Shown: positions 20,535 to 33,070, counted from the stretch's first letter. The stretch: DNA of 64,000 nt from Channallabes apus (GCA_030522415.1 CM060109.1:1483501-1547500); one strand, 5' to 3'. Program-made: numbers and translations. The notes: a model not told the origin generated them from the sequence alone.

Positions 20535-20906
20535 TCATTGTTGGAGGGGGGCTCCGAAGCGATAGTTTCCATGTCTGCGAAAGCGAGAGAGGAAATTCTT
20601 CCGCTTCTTCACAAGGGGCGCCGGAGAAGTAGGCAGTAATGTCTCACGATTCGGCAAGAGAGCAAGAGACAGGGAGAACTCCATCTCTTGCGCTTCCGCC
20701 AGATCAGCGGCTCGCAGTTCCGTTTTAAAGAAGGCGAGCCAAGCACGAAGGACTTTAATAGGGAGGAAATCACAATGCTCACATCCTCCCTCAAGCCGAA
20801 GGACAGCGTGCTTTTCCCCCAAACATTCAACACAATAAGTGTGGAAATCGCCCTCTGCGAGACTCCTCTGACACGGATAGATGCATTTCCTATTATATTC
20901 GGCCAT
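20535..20906 (-). pseudogene. DIRS-type gag, N-terminal zinc-finger-like part
   Basis: The ATG at 20906-20904 opens MAEYNRKCIYPCQRSLAEGD, followed by HTYCVECLGEKHA and GGCEHCDFLPIKVLRAWL. This C-x3-C...C-x2-C-x4-H and later C-x2-C pattern is found at the start of gag proteins of fish DIRS elements and relatives. A stop at 20535 follows a basic stretch (VKKRKNFLSRFRR). The ATG was chosen over the longer upstream opening because that runs into the (CA)n microsatellite at 20943-20968. Function in relatives: particle or RNA binding. Confidence 0.5.
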
Positions 20907-20942
20907 GGTGAGTAATAACTTACTACTTCGCTGAAATGCTTG

Positions 20943-20968
20943 CACACACACACACACACACACACACA
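20943..20968 (+). repeat. (CA)n microsatellite
   Basis: 13 CA units just upstream (minus sense) of the gag-like start. Confidence 0.97.
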
Positions 20969-21004
20969 AAACAGATCCTGAAGACAAAAAGATCTGAGGA
21001 TGTT

Positions 21005-21185
21005 TCTGGTATACTCCTATTTATAACCTGCAGGTGCACCTCATCGGTTGACGTCACCTGACCGAGGTTATAAAAGCCAAAATATTTGGCGTGTATGACA
21101 CACATGTGCTTCACAACTGGTCACAAGGAACCGTTCCCAGAGCGTTTTCACGCAGCATCGAGTGTAGCTTTTGAAAGGGAACCTC
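21005..21185 (-). repeat. DIRS LTR-like repeat, outer copy
   Basis: Direct repeat of 19808-19980, in the same orientation. Confidence 0.75.
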
Positions 21186-21190
21186 TGCTG

Positions 21191-21717
21191 TCCTAGAGCC
21201 CTAAGATTACCTGCTATGTCCGGTGCTCTGGCTTCCGGGATACACCTAACCACTGCCGCTGGCACCCCTAAAGGCCTGGCTTATTTCACGTGCCTAATTA
21301 AGCGGAAAAAGTGTTCACTACCTCGTTCACAGTTTTCTTTGAACTGAGCAGTTTCGCTCCCTATAGCTAGGAATCACACTTAACATAGCTGAATACCCTG
21401 TGCAGCCTTCTGGCCATTCCTCCAGTAAGGCCATAGTACTAGAGAACATACAGTCATACACATAAAGCCTATAATATTAATGAAATATTATTTATTCAAC
21501 CAAATTATTATTTCATGTTTATTTGGTGTTTGATTTGACTTAAGAATGAATGAAAGAAATATGGCTGTGAAAAAACGCTTTCAACTCAGCAGTCACATGA
21601 GTCATTCTGATCTTACACTGCTGTCAAGATCAGTCTGGCAAAGAAAAAAAAAACATATCCTCAATTTCTCCACAGTACAACGCTGACAGCTAAGTTTCCA
21701 AAGCTTGTCCACCAAAA
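21191..21717. other. No recognised feature
   Basis: No coding stretch or known repeat seen. It may include more DIRS flank up to about 21300. Confidence 0.4.
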
Positions 21718-22335
21718 ATCCAATTCAGTTTTATTTATATAGCACTTTTAACAATGGTCAAGGACACGAAGCAGCTTTACAGAGTCAAAAGAAAATAAAT
21801 ATGAAAATCAGTTTAAAAATGTGAGGAAATATGTATAAATTAATACATATGTCAGTGCTGAGGGAAAAACTCCCTGAGATGGTAATAGGAAGAAACCTTG
21901 AGAGGAACCAGACTGAACAGGGAACCCATCCTCATCTGGGTGATAACGGATAGCAGGAAATGATCTGCACTCATACTGTGTGTTAGGAGGCTGGAAGTTC
22001 AGTATAACAGGAGATGTGGAGAAGTTCATATGGAGGCCACTTGGTTATTGGAGGCCCATGTAGACTGTAGGAAAGTCCAGTCCTGAACTATCGAGCAGCT
22101 GAAGTCACATGTCCTCAGAGAGCAGCTGTCTACATCAGCTGAGGACAGGACCGTCTTCATGGTAAAGTGGAACCGTCCCCAGTCTCCACACACATCCCAG
22201 ACAGCCCACATGGGGCGTCCATGTGACAAGATCTCCAACCAGAAGAGGGACACCAGGGCGAGTCAGACAGGTCCAGAGGACAGAGGGGGTCTGGATCACT
22301 GGCAGCTCAGGAGAAGCCTTACTAGCATATGAGGT
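21718..22335 (-). mobile_element. L2-type LINE 3' UTR fragment
   Basis: It begins with caattcagttttatttatat (the reversed 3' end) and runs through gaaaaactccctgagatggt and the block with 'gatctccaaccagaagagg'. It belongs to the same subfamily as 55396-55740 (minus) and 57060-57470 (plus). Only UTR is present. Confidence 0.8.
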
Positions 22336-25300
22336 AATGCATGACAGCAGAGCTCTGTGTACTGTTTATGCACACTAAATGAATGCAGTAGAACATAGCA
22401 GAAGTACAATCATTTAAAAAAATATATTCTTTATTAATTAATTAAATATGATTAATAACAGTTTATAGAAGGATTTTTATTCCTTTGTTTCAGGCCATTA
22501 AAAAAATAATGGGCCAAAAAAACTCTGATGACCACTGAGGGAAAGAAGTTAAGTTGGACTATACTGCTCATAGGGATGCTCCAATAGTGATTTGTGTGTA
22601 GTTTAAGGCAGCAATTAATCTGGGAAATCTTCATATAAATGTGCAGGGTTGTTGCTTTCAACTCAATCTGCTCTGGAGTAGGTGAGATGTGTGGAGTAAT
22701 GAGTTTCCAAGTTGATTTAACCCGCAGAAAAGCCACTTAGCTTCACTGAAGATAGAGATCAATCAGCGTCTTATCCAGAGTCGCCTCACTAACCATCCAG
22801 TCATGCTTTGTGGTTACTTCCTTCAGGGTCAACATGGAGCAGGGTTATTAGAAAATCATTATAGAACATTTTTCTTAATATGTTACAGAACATGTATGGT
22901 ATTTGGCACATGCCCTTATCCAGAGTGACTTACATTTTATATCTGAGCATTTCATCAAGAGCCCAATAGTGCTGGAGTATAAATCTAGGACCCTGCAATC
23001 AGTAGGCAACCTTAACCACTGAGCTTTCCCTGCTGCTGAGGCAGAGGAGGAGGTAGAGGTAACCAGTTACATCTCATGACTGCAGTTCAATTAGCAAAAT
23101 ACAACTATTACAGTATTATCTCATTCCTTCAGTCTGACTGTTTAAATGCATAAGCTACAATGTTTTATGATATCAGCTGGTGTTATTGTTTTGCTGTGAC
23201 AGATAATGGAACGCTTCATCACATAATTACCAGTTCAGAGAAAACATTCAGGAGACTTATTATAAACCATTTAAATGGATGACATTATTGTTGTATATTA
23301 TTATTATTATTATTATTATTATTATGGCATTATCATTACTTCATCCTCAGCATTACTGTCCCCAGGGATTGCCCTGGCAGCTTGCTCTCAGCAGATAAGC
23401 AGCAACAATCAGCAATAATCTTCTGCTGCTAATGGAAATATTACCTATTATAAACAGCTAAATCATCTGTACTGTAATTCTGAGAGGAATGAAGCTGAGA
23501 AAATGTTGATTAGTCCAATGTACATGGTTTAATCTATGCTGAAAAGAGAAAATATCTAATTTCAAGGTTTAAACAGACGAATTTTGAATGTGGTGCAGTG
23601 TTAAGCGTTAAGAAACATGAAGCGATGGAACAAGGTGATGAATCTGAACACACAAATCTGATGCTTTTCAGATGATTTGAGTCATTTCCATACGTTGTCC
23701 TAGATCAGATCCACAGAGGGACCTAAAAGAACACACTCTTCTCTCTTCTGGTCACATGATAACATCAAGAATGATGTGACTACTGACAGGAAACACAATA
23801 TTATACCGTACATTACTGCCATAATTTACGTAAAATTTTAAAAAGGGCAACTGTTAAAGTAGGTATACATTTTTGGGCCCCTCTGTATATCTTATAGCTG
23901 ATGTGTGGTCATGTGACTTGAATAAGAAAGGGCAGATCAGAATTTATGTGACTTTGTGCCTCTATGCATCTGTAGGGTGTGACATCACCAGTCATCGCCA
24001 GAAGAGTAGGGATTTCATAGTTAAACGGCTAAAGCTAAAACGGGCTAAAGCAAGGCATCTGTCTTTCTCCCTTCTTCTGGACCTCAACAAATACAGCCGA
24101 CTCACTGCTGACAACGTCCTCCAGATCTCAACCCCAAGCAGACTTCTACAAAAATCAAATGCTAAAATGAACGAGTGATAACACAGATATGACATGTTTT
24201 AACTGAGATGGTACAAGCAAAGCTGCATTGATGAATACACACATGCCATTTCAGAGGACAGACATGTCCACGTTAGAGTCAGATAAACGTCACGTGTACT
24301 TATGAATTTAAACCATGAAATGAAAATCCAGTCTGACCAAAAACTGGTATTAAGGTGCTTGTAATGTGAACACAACCTTCAAGTGTGGATCTTTGTATCT
24401 TGTTCTTTGCACACACACACACACACACACACATCGTCAGCTCAGCTCTCACTGCTTAGCATTTATACACACCTCTACACTCTCTCCTCTACCACTTTAT
24501 CGTTTCACAGTCGTTCACTGAACAACACAACACACACTCGCTGAGCTCTCAAAGGTGTCATCATTCACCCATCAGTGCACTCGCTCTCCTTTACCCCTCC
24601 TCCTGTTCACAAACACCACTGAACCATCACACTGTCATGTTGTAAGGTCCTCATGGCAAACACGCAACCATCTGAGCGTAACATGTCAGACCTTTAATAG
24701 TATTTCTGAGATAACCAGTAGGACCAGTTCTGCAATTGGCTGCTCAGTAGGTGGGTGCAGACCAAATAAAACTAAATAAACCAGTAAGTCATATGATTTT
24801 ATATGACTAATTATTTGGGACCTTATTTTTAATGTATATTTCATTGTTCCTTATGTAACTTTATTAACAAATTAACTTTAACTGGTTTGGAAGTCACATC
24901 CTAAGCCTATCATCTCCTAGTTTCAGCCAGATTAAAGACTTTTTAACACTCATTGAATATTTTTATCCTTATCTTTCTGTATATTTTATACTTTTTGGCA
25001 GAGACACAGCACCATTATTGCAGCTCTAAAAGGGGTTAATGACTTGCTTCAGTCTTTAATGGACTTTATTCTACTGAGCCGTCTATTGACATTTCCAAAG
25101 CCTCATACTCCGTAGGTCATAAAGTTACACAGGCGTGCGTTTCAAAATGTCTTTTACTCATGTTATGAAAAATGTATAATTACAGCAAAAAAATTAGTGT
25201 CACCCAAAACAAAGAAATAAACAAAACAAACAATCCTTATAACTAATCCCTGCCTAACAAAAGTCTAACAAGCTAACAAAAGAAATATGAAAATAAAAAA

Positions 25301-25384
25301 TTATAACTTCAGCGTATACAGCGCCCTAACTAAGCACCTTTAAGCTACAGAAACAAAAAGTACAAAGGAGGCGTAACAATCAAC
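22336..25384. other. Mostly anonymous sequence with small repeats
   Basis: I found no gene here. 22905-23040 resembles a common fish repeat, with cttatccagagtgacttaca and an 'accttaaccactgagc' end. (ATT)n lies at 23297-23325 and (CA)n at 24412-24433. A 101-codon open frame at 23873-24178 has no recognised motif and no family resemblance, so I do not call it a gene. Confidence 0.5.
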
Positions 25385-26712
25385 CTAATCTGTTTTTTCT
25401 ACCCAAACGCTGGGTTGCCGCTGTTGGGTCATTTTTCTGGGTTATTTACAGAGAGTTGGGTAGTTTTTGTGTAACCCAGCTGCTGGGTTGAAGTTTGCTC
25501 GGCCCCTCCCCCAAAGTTCACCGGTGGATTCAGCGGCTGTCACTCAGCTTCGTGTCTCTTGAGCTCCCACACCGCTGATGACGGTTCATCCTCCTCGGAC
25601 ATTTAAGGGGAAATGGCGTTAAATACAAGGTCTGTATACACATGTTCACTTACCTAATTCACATATGACTGAAAAATTATTACTTTATGTAACATTTATT
25701 ACTGTTACCGTGTTAAGGTTACACACAAACTTTCCGGCTGGTCTGAGGTACTGGATGATAATTTAGCTGAAAATAGCTGCTAGCCATAAACCCCACCTGT
25801 GTATGAAAGAAACGGCTAAGATGTCTGAGCTTTTTAGCTTTCTCTGTAGAATGTTTGCAGGGTTACGAAGATGGTGAAGTGATGAATGAACGCTAAACTG
25901 TTAACTGTAGTGCTAGCATGACGCTAGCATTTAGTTAGGTTGCTAGTGTTAGCAACCACATTAACTAGTCTGACTTAGGAGATTTATCCTAAAAGCCATG
26001 CTTAGTTTGCTGTTTTATTTTTGGTAGTATCTGTCTCCATGTTTTTGTTTCTGGTTATCTATATTAGGGCTGCACGATATTAGGAAAATATGCGATATTG
26101 TTGTTGAATATTGCGATAATGATATTTCTTGCGATATAACATTTCCCTAGAGAAATGCATTTATTATTATTATTATTGCCTTTTTTTATTTATATGTAAT
26201 GATCATACTAAAATAAACAGGTAATAGATATTCGACTGATGTAATTAAATTATTTTTAAAGATTATCTGTTCTTGTGCTTTTGAAAAATAAATGTTTTTT
26301 CTATGAACATTTAATAGGATGTTGTTTATTGCATATATGTATGGGTTGCAAAACTTGGATTTTTTTTTGTAATAGATCAGTATATCAAGTTAATTTAACT
26401 GTTTAATAGACATGGGTAGTTTTTTTTTTTTTTTTTTAATTTTTACAGATTCACTGTAAAACATGAAACTAATAATAACCTATTTGTGTGGTAGAATTAA
26501 CCCAACATTCCAGTTAAAAAGAACAAACATCTGGGTAGAACATTTGACCAATTTATGTGGTAGAATTAACCCAGCATTATAGTTAAATATGACGTAGCAT
26601 TTGGGTTGAATATTTAACCCATTTTGCTCTGTTAAATTAACCCAACATGTAGTTAGTCCAATATTTACCCAGAATCTGGGTTAAAAACAACCCAAACAAT
26701 ATTTTTAGGGTG
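25385..26712. mobile_element. AACCCA-rich DNA transposon, non-autonomous
   Basis: The right end reads ctgggttaaaaacaacccaa before tatttttagggtgg and is preceded by at least three 'gaattaacccaaca' blocks. The left end has the inverse set (aacgctgggttgccgc, cagctgctgggttg) but its extreme tip is eroded. 26066-26150 inside is another common fish motif (gggctgcacgatatt with tgcgata repeats). No transposase is seen. Boundaries are approximate. Confidence 0.5.
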
Positions 26713-27064
26713 GAGAGAGAGAGAGAGAATATATACTTTTTATTATTTTAATAATTAATTACATTTATATATAATTAAATTCCATGATGTCTTTTAACTA
26801 TTGTTTAACTAGCATTAGCAAAATCATTACCTTGTTGATTGCTGTCTCACTTTAACCAGCACAAAACAGGAACCACAAGCTAGCCAACAACAACCACAAA
26901 AATACCTCAGAATAGTCTACTTTAATGTGTTTGTGTTGCAGTTGTCATTGTTGATTTTTTTTTCTCACTCTGCATTTGATGTCGGGATGGACAGGAGGAG
27001 CTTTGCCATTTCTACAATTCAAACATCCTAGTGTGATAAATCTATGTTATCAAACTGTAACTGT
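26713..27064. other. No recognised feature
   Basis: A GA-rich run (26713-26728) is followed by AT-rich spacer. Confidence 0.5.
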
Positions 27065-27436
27065 TTTACACTAGAATCGCAGAGCAGCAGTAATTTGACC
27101 GCAATGGGGAAAAAATAAATAAATACTTCACACTCAATCAAATTCCAGGACCCTCTTTTCATGACTTTTCCTAGATCTGTGAGCTTAATCACCCTGCATG
27201 CTTACATTTTCAAGATCGCACCAGTAGAAGCCAGTATAAAGCTGTTTTGCTCTTATTTACGTGAAATTGCTGACAGCTGCGCAGCCGTCATACTGTTTCC
27301 TGTCTTTTCCAACCTGCGATTCTCATTTCTCTAAGCAGATGGCGCAAGGGATCGCGCATACTATCTATGCGTCATTCAGTGTGTACTGTATATGTTACTA
27401 TCTCAGGTTTCATTCCATATATGCAGTTTATATGTA
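27065..27436 (-). repeat. Dispersed MITE-like repeat, copy 2 (inverted to copy 1)
   Basis: Reverse of 18050-18425. Its outer end is 'ttttacactagaa', and its inner end is interrupted at TA (27435-27436) by the TA-flanked element that follows. A similar TTAACACTAGAA end occurs at 36080-36097. Confidence 0.8.
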
Positions 27437-27716
27437 CAGTAGGTAGACAACCAGAATGGTTATTACCGTCGTGCTCACCACCGTGGGAAAACGGCAGCAG
27501 CCAAAATAAACCAGTTGCATTTTAAAGTCATTCATGAAATGACCAGCAGGTGGCGCAAAGTGACATTTTTCACTCTACGCAGTTTTAAATAGAATTAAGT
27601 CATAAAAAAAAGTCTTAACAATATGTTGTATCGAAGAAATACTACAGTGATTGTAATTTTCACATCTGAGAACTTTATACAACAAAAATAAAAAATCTGA
27701 ACCAGAGATATTGATC
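27437..27716 (-). mobile_element. TA-flanked repeat family, left part, interrupted by RTE
   Basis: It starts after TA with CAGTAGGTAGACAACCAGAA and carries gttattaccgtcg, then the gcgc cacctg core in reverse. It matches the complement of 46250-46502 and of 13900-14125. The alignment continues across the RTE insertion: 30855-30890 (attgatatttattgtataat) matches the complement of 13885-13930. The right end of this element is not identified. Confidence 0.7.
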
Positions 27717-30700
27717 TTCTTTCTTCTTTGTCTTTCGGCTGTTCCCTTTCAGGGGTCGCCACAGCGAATCATCTGCCTCCATCTAACCCTATCCTCTGCA
27801 TCCTCTTCTCTCACACCAACTAACTTCATGTCCTCTCTCACTGCATCCATAAATCTCCTCTTTGGTCTTCCTCTAGACCTCCTGCCTGGCATTTCCAACC
27901 TCAGCATCCTTCTACCGATATATTCACACTCTCTGCTCTGAACATGTCCAAACCACCTCAATCTGGCCTCTCTGACTTTATCTCCAAAACATCTCACATG
28001 GGTTGTCCCTCTGATGAACTGATTCTTGATCCTATCCATCCTTGTCACTCCCAAAGAGAACCTCAACATCTTCAGCTCTGCTACCTCTAGCTCTGCCTCC
28101 TGTCTTTTCTTCAGTGCCACTGTCTCTAAGCCGTAGAGCATCGCTGGTCTCACCACTGTCCTGTACACCTTTCCTTTCATTCTCGCTGATGCTCTTTTAT
28201 CGCACAACACACCTGACACTTTTCTCCACCCATTCCAACCTGCCTGTACTCGTCTCTTCACCTCCTTTGAACACTCTCCGTTGCTCTCGACCGTTGACCC
28301 TAAGTACTTAAAATCCTGCACCTTCTTTACCTCTGCTCCCTGTAGCCTCACTGTTCCTCTTGGGTCCCTCTCATTCACACACATGTATTCCGTCTTGCTG
28401 CGGCTAACCTTCATTCCTCTGCTTTCCAGAGCGTACCTCCACCTCTCCAAATTTTCCTCTACCTGTTCCCTGCTCTCGCTACAAAGCACAATGTCATCTG
28501 CAAACATCATAGACCATGGAGACTCCTGTCTAACTTCATCTGTCATCCTGTCCATCACTAGAGCAAACAAAAAGGGGCTTAGAACCGATCCTTGATGCAG
28601 ACCCACCTCCACCTTGAACTCTTCTGTCACACCTGCAGCACATCTCACCACTGTCTTACAATTCTCATACATGTCCTGCACCACTCTAACATACTTCTCT
28701 GACACTCCAGACTTCCTCATACAACACCACAGCTCCTCTCTCGGCACCCTGTCGTACGCTTTCTCTAAATCTACAAAGACACAATGCAACTCTTTATTAC
28801 CTTCTCTGTCCTTCTCCATCAGCATCCTCAAAGCAAATACTGCATCTGATGTACTCTTTCTAGGCATAAAACCATATTACTGCTCACAAATTCTCACCTC
28901 TGCCCTTAACCTAGCTTCCACGACTCTTTCCCACAGCTTCACTGTATGGCTCATTAGCTTTATACCTCTGTAATTGCCTCAGCTCTGCACATCTCCCTTG
29001 TTCTTAAAAATCGGCACCAATACACTTCTTCTCCATTCCTCTGGAATCCTCTCACTCTCCAAGATCTTGTTAAACAAACTAGTCAGAAACTCTACTAGCA
29101 CTTCCATACCTCCACAGGTATGTCATCAGGACCAACAGCCTTTCCACTCTTCATCCTCTTCAACGCCCTTCTCACCTCACTTTTACTAATATTTGCTACT
29201 TCCTGCTCCACAACAGTCACCTCTTCTACTCTTTGTTCTCTTTCGTTTTCCTCATTCATCAACTCCTCAAAGTACTCCTTCCATCTTCCCATCACCCTCC
29301 TGGCATCTGTCAGTACATTTCCATCTCTATCTTTAATCACTATAACCTGCTGCACATCCTTCCCATCTCTATCTCTTTGCCTCGCCAACCTGTACAGATC
29401 CACCTCTCCCTCCTTGCTGTCCAGCCTAGCATACAAGTCCTCATATGCTCTTTGTTTGGCCTTTGCCACTTCTACCTTCACCTTACGGTGCATCTCCCTG
29501 TACTCCTGTCTACTCTCTTCAGTCGTCTCAGAGTCCCACTTCTTCCTACTGTAGCTAGCCTCTTTCCCTGTATACACTCCTGGACTTCCTCATTCCACCA
29601 CCAAGTCTCCTTGTCTCCTTTTCCCTTACCTGATGATACACCAAGTATCCTCTTACCTGTCTCCCTGATCACATTGGCTGTATTTGTCCAATCAACTGAA
29701 AGCACCTCCTGACCACCCATAGCTTGTCTCAACTCCTTCCTAAAGACTACACAACATTCTTCCTTTCTCAGCTTCCACCACTTTGTCCTCTTCTCTGCCT
29801 TTGTCCTCTTCACCTTCCTCACCACCAGGGTTATTTTACACACCACCATTCTGTGTTGTCTGGCTACACTCTCCCCTACCAACACTTTGCAGTCACTAAT
29901 CTCTTTCAGATTACACCGTCGACACAAGATGTAGTCCACCTGAGTGCTTCTGCCTCTGCTCTTATATGTCACCCTATGTTCCTGCCTCTTCTGGAAGAAA
30001 GTATTTACTACTGCCATTTCCATCCTCTTTGCAAAGTCCACCACCATCTGTCCTTCTACATTCCTGTCCTGAAGACCAAACCTGCCCATCACATTTTCAT
30101 CACCTCTGTTCCCTTCCCCAACATGTCCATTGAAGTCTGCACCAATCACCACTCTCTCACCTCTGGGGATGCTCTGCATCACTTCATCTAACTCACTCCA
30201 GAATTTCTCCTTCTCTTCTAACACACATCCTACCTGTGGAGCATAACCACTAACAACATTGAACATTATCCCTTCAATTTCTATCTTCAGACTCATCACC
30301 CTATCTGATACTCTCTTCACCTCTAGGACATTCCTTACAAACTCCTCTTTCAGGATAACTCCTACTCCATTTCTTTTCCTATCCACACCATGGTAAAACA
30401 ACTTGAACCCTGATCCTAAGCTTCTAGCTTTGCTACCTTTCCACCTGGTCTCCTGGACACACAGTATATCTACCTTCCTCCTCTGCATCATATCAACCAA
30501 CTCTGTTCCCTTCCCTGTCATGGTCCCAACATTCAAGGTCCCTACTTTCACTCCTAAACTCTTGCCTTTCCTCTTCTCTCTCTGCTTTCGAACACGCCTT
30601 CCTCCTCTCCTTCTTCGACCAACAGTAGCCCAATTTCCACCGGCACCCTGTAAGTCAACAGCACCGGTGGCGGTAATTGTTAACCCAGGCCGCGACCGAT

Positions 30701-30850
30701 CCGGTATGGACATGATATTTCTGATTCGCATCATTGATTTGGCAAATGTTTTACGTCGGATGCCCTTCCTGACACAACCCTCTGCATTTATCCAGACTTG
30801 GGACTGGCACAAGAAGACACTGGATTGCGCCCCCCCATGGTTGCATTATA
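27717..30850 (-). mobile_element. RTE-clade LINE, nearly full length
   Basis: The element reads on the minus strand from about 30850 (just inside gcccccccatgg) to a 3' end of aaagacaaagaagaaagaag without a poly(A) tail. It encodes an endonuclease plus reverse transcriptase. The flanks gatattgat (27708-27716) and gcattgat (30854-30861) look like a target duplication of about 7 bp. The host repeat is continuous across it when compared with 13885-13935. Confidence 0.9.
27749..30812 (-). pseudogene. RTE endonuclease-reverse transcriptase, lightly damaged
   Basis: The N-terminal part holds the APE-type endonuclease: LKVGTLNVGTMTGKG, VDILCVQETRWKG, VVIGADFNGHVGEG, STQVDYILCRR, and the final His in ARQHRMVVCKI. 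A frameshift near 29575 follows. Next comes the linker (KEASYSRKKW) and the start of RT (SEVRRALKRMKSGKAVGPDD). After TGC-TAG near 29094 there is a short deletion, then a TGA near 28981 and a TAA near 28878. From 28867 the RT is open: CVFVDLEKAYDRVPREELW, GLHQGSVLSPFLFAL, and the catalytic MFADDIVL with both Asp residues, then KYLGSTVESNG and a long C-terminal domain to RWRQMIRCGDP. The total of about 980 residues equals a normal RTE protein. One frameshift, one small deletion and about three stops disable it. Confidence 0.92.
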
Positions 30851-30861
30851 TTTGCATTGAT

Positions 30862-31689
30862 ATTTATTGTATAATAATGAGTCCAAAAAAAACTAACAAA
30901 CATTAGTTAAATGTTTGGACAGAATATCAAGTTATCAGTATCTCTGATTGTATATGTTTATTGTTATTTTAAAAAATAAATAAATAAATACATCAAACTT
31001 TAAATATAGAAATAACTAGTAAAATAGCCTTTCAGAATAAAAGGTTACAATAACTCAAAAAAGAAATTAATTAATTTAATCGAATAATTTTCAATAAGTT
31101 ATAAACGTTTCAATACGTTATATATTTTATAATGGTATTAGTTTTTGTTTCAATAAATATTCTATATTTAATATCCTTAGTGTAATATTTCCACAGCAGC
31201 AGCGACAGGTATCCGAGGTGCTTATGTTACCATAACGGAAAATTGAAGTTGTTCAGCTGTTTAGTGTCACCATGCAGATGTTACACCCAGTGTAGTTACC
31301 AAAATCTTTTGTTTAGTTCTCATTGAGTGGCCACACATCGCTTCCACATTTCCACATTTCCGAATAGGCGCGTGGTCCGTTGCCTAGCAACACCGAACGA
31401 AACGAGGCATAATCGTGGTGTTTGCTTCGGTTAAGGCATAGCATAGTTTATTATCTGCTGTGGTAGATCTGATTATTTATTCAAACACAATAATAAAGCT
31501 TTATATCCTCAGGAGGGTCATTACATTGTTTTAGCGATAATTTCACGGAAGCGAGTTCAGAACTAATCTAAAGCACTGCCACACTAAAAAAACATCCGAG
31601 AAGTTCAGAAGCTTCAAATAGAATGAACGAACTAATTAATTTTCTCAAAACGTTATAAAATTAAGTAGAGATTTAGTGACACCCCTTAG
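30862..31689. other. Host repeat continuation, then anonymous AT-rich sequence
   Basis: The first about 30 bases continue the TA-family repeat interrupted by the RTE. The rest shows no gene. A CpG-containing patch at 31360-31400 has no associated reading frame. Confidence 0.45.
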
Positions 31690-31717
31690 AGACTCTGTAG
31701 TAGGTTTTCTCAGTTGA

Positions 31718-33070
31718 AGATGGCGCCGGTGTATGTGGCATGCCGTCTGTTGCTCTTCTGGCTGTTTGTTTGGCTGTTGGGTTTACCTCTGTTGCTGACC
31801 TGCTGCACGCGTCTAACTTACGACCGTCAAGCACTTTTGGATATCCGTAACTTGGTTGCTGAGTCTACTACGATCTACAACTTAGAGGTGGACCGCTTTT
31901 CTGATCAACAACACGAGTCGCTTTGAACGGATATCCTGGATTGTGTTTACCGCTGGCTCCCTAACTTCATGCGGAGAAAGCGGAGGAGGAAACGGGGCAA
32001 CCATGGTGGTTTTATCGTAAAGATGAAAGCCTATCGGTGGGCTGGTTTCCTATCGGTTCCCCCCCGTGCCTCGTTTTATGGTGGCTCTACTATCTGGCGC
32101 CCGCTGGGACGGGTTTACCGATGGCTTCATCCGGTTTTCCCCCTGCATTTGAGTTCGTTTTTTGGTACCGGTCTCCGCCGGGTTGGCCTCGGCCATCATC
32201 AACGTGGAGTAACGCACGGAAATCTGCACTCACTGAGTAGAGCGTCCTCATCCTCTGTTCCCGCACCGAAGTTGGCATTAATAAATGCTTGCTCCCTGGT
32301 GAACAAGACCTTTTTATTAAATTATTTTTATTCTTCTCACAACCTGGATTTTATGTTCATCACGGAATCCTGGATAAAGGTGGGTGATTTAACTCCTTTT
32401 GCGGATCTGGTCCCTGTTGACTGTACATTTTTTTAACTCTCCCCGCTTATGTGGGCATGGAGGTGGGATTGTAACTATTTTAAAGAACTCTTTCTCTGCA
32501 CGATGCAGGCTGGGTCCTGCAACGGCCTTCTCAAGTTTTGAAGCTCAGCTTTTTTACTTAGACTGTAATGGGCCTGTCGGTTTAGGGGTAATTTACCGCC
32601 CTCCTCACTCCACTAAGGATTTTATACAGCAGTTTACTGAATTTATCGGCAATATTGCCACAACCTGCGATTGTTTTGTGTTGGTAGGCGATTTTAATAT
32701 CCATGTTTGCTGCCCGTCAAATCCACTCTCACATGATTTCCTCAATCTTATTGACGCTTTTAATCTCACTCAGTGGATCAACAGCTCTACTCACATTCAG
32801 GGACATACGCTGGATCTTGTACTCTCTTATGGACTTGATGTGACTTATATTGTGCTCTCAGACTTTCTGCTCTCCGAACATAGACCCATATTATTTTCAC
32901 TGTCTCTTCCTGAACTTTCTCACTTGTCTAATACATCTGCTACTCTGTCTCGGTTTTATTCTCCACAGTTAAGCTCAAACTTCAACTTGTGCTTCACTGA
33001 ACTTTGCTCAGAGATGCACTTGGATCAACCATTATTGGACTTGGATGCTGATCAACATCTTAGCCTGTAA
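31718..33070 (+). pseudogene. L2 LINE leader and APE endonuclease
   Basis: The ATG at 31718-31720 sits in a gttgaagATGGCGCC context and encodes a hydrophobic start (LLLFWLFVWLLGLPLLLTCC) that stops at 31926. From 31969 a basic stretch (MRRKRRRKRGN) leads into the endonuclease: LALINACSLVNKTFLLNYF, FITESWIKVGD, then a frameshift near 32433. In the next frame follow NSPRLCGHGGGIVT, GLGVIYRPPHS, CFVLVGDFNIHV, HIQGHTLDLVLSYG and the final SEHRPILF. The catalytic residues (Glu of TESW, Asp of GDFN, His of SEHR) are present. The open frame ends at 33070. Confidence 0.88.

Larger units (their letters stand above)
18430..21190 (-). mobile_element. DIRS-type retroelement relic
   Basis: It holds gag-like pieces (20535-20906 and 18434-19141) and two copies of an LTR-like repeat (19808-19980, 21005-21185) ending in cagcatcgagtgtag...ttgaaaggga, a signature I associate with fish DIRS ends. 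No tyrosine recombinase or RT is recognisable. A Tc1-like fragment (19985-20482) interrupts it. Confidence 0.5.

Noticed and set aside
23873..24178. 101-codon open frame
   Set aside because: No motif, no splice logic, no repeat relatives. The length is compatible with chance in this composition.
29120..30191. Several plus-strand open frames across the RTE
   Set aside because: They are antisense shadows of the RTE protein, which has clear catalytic motifs on the minus strand.
31286..31294. cccagtgta as the right end of the TA element that starts at 27437
   Set aside because: The tip loosely fits, but the flank after it does not match the expected continuation of the host repeat seen at 18050.
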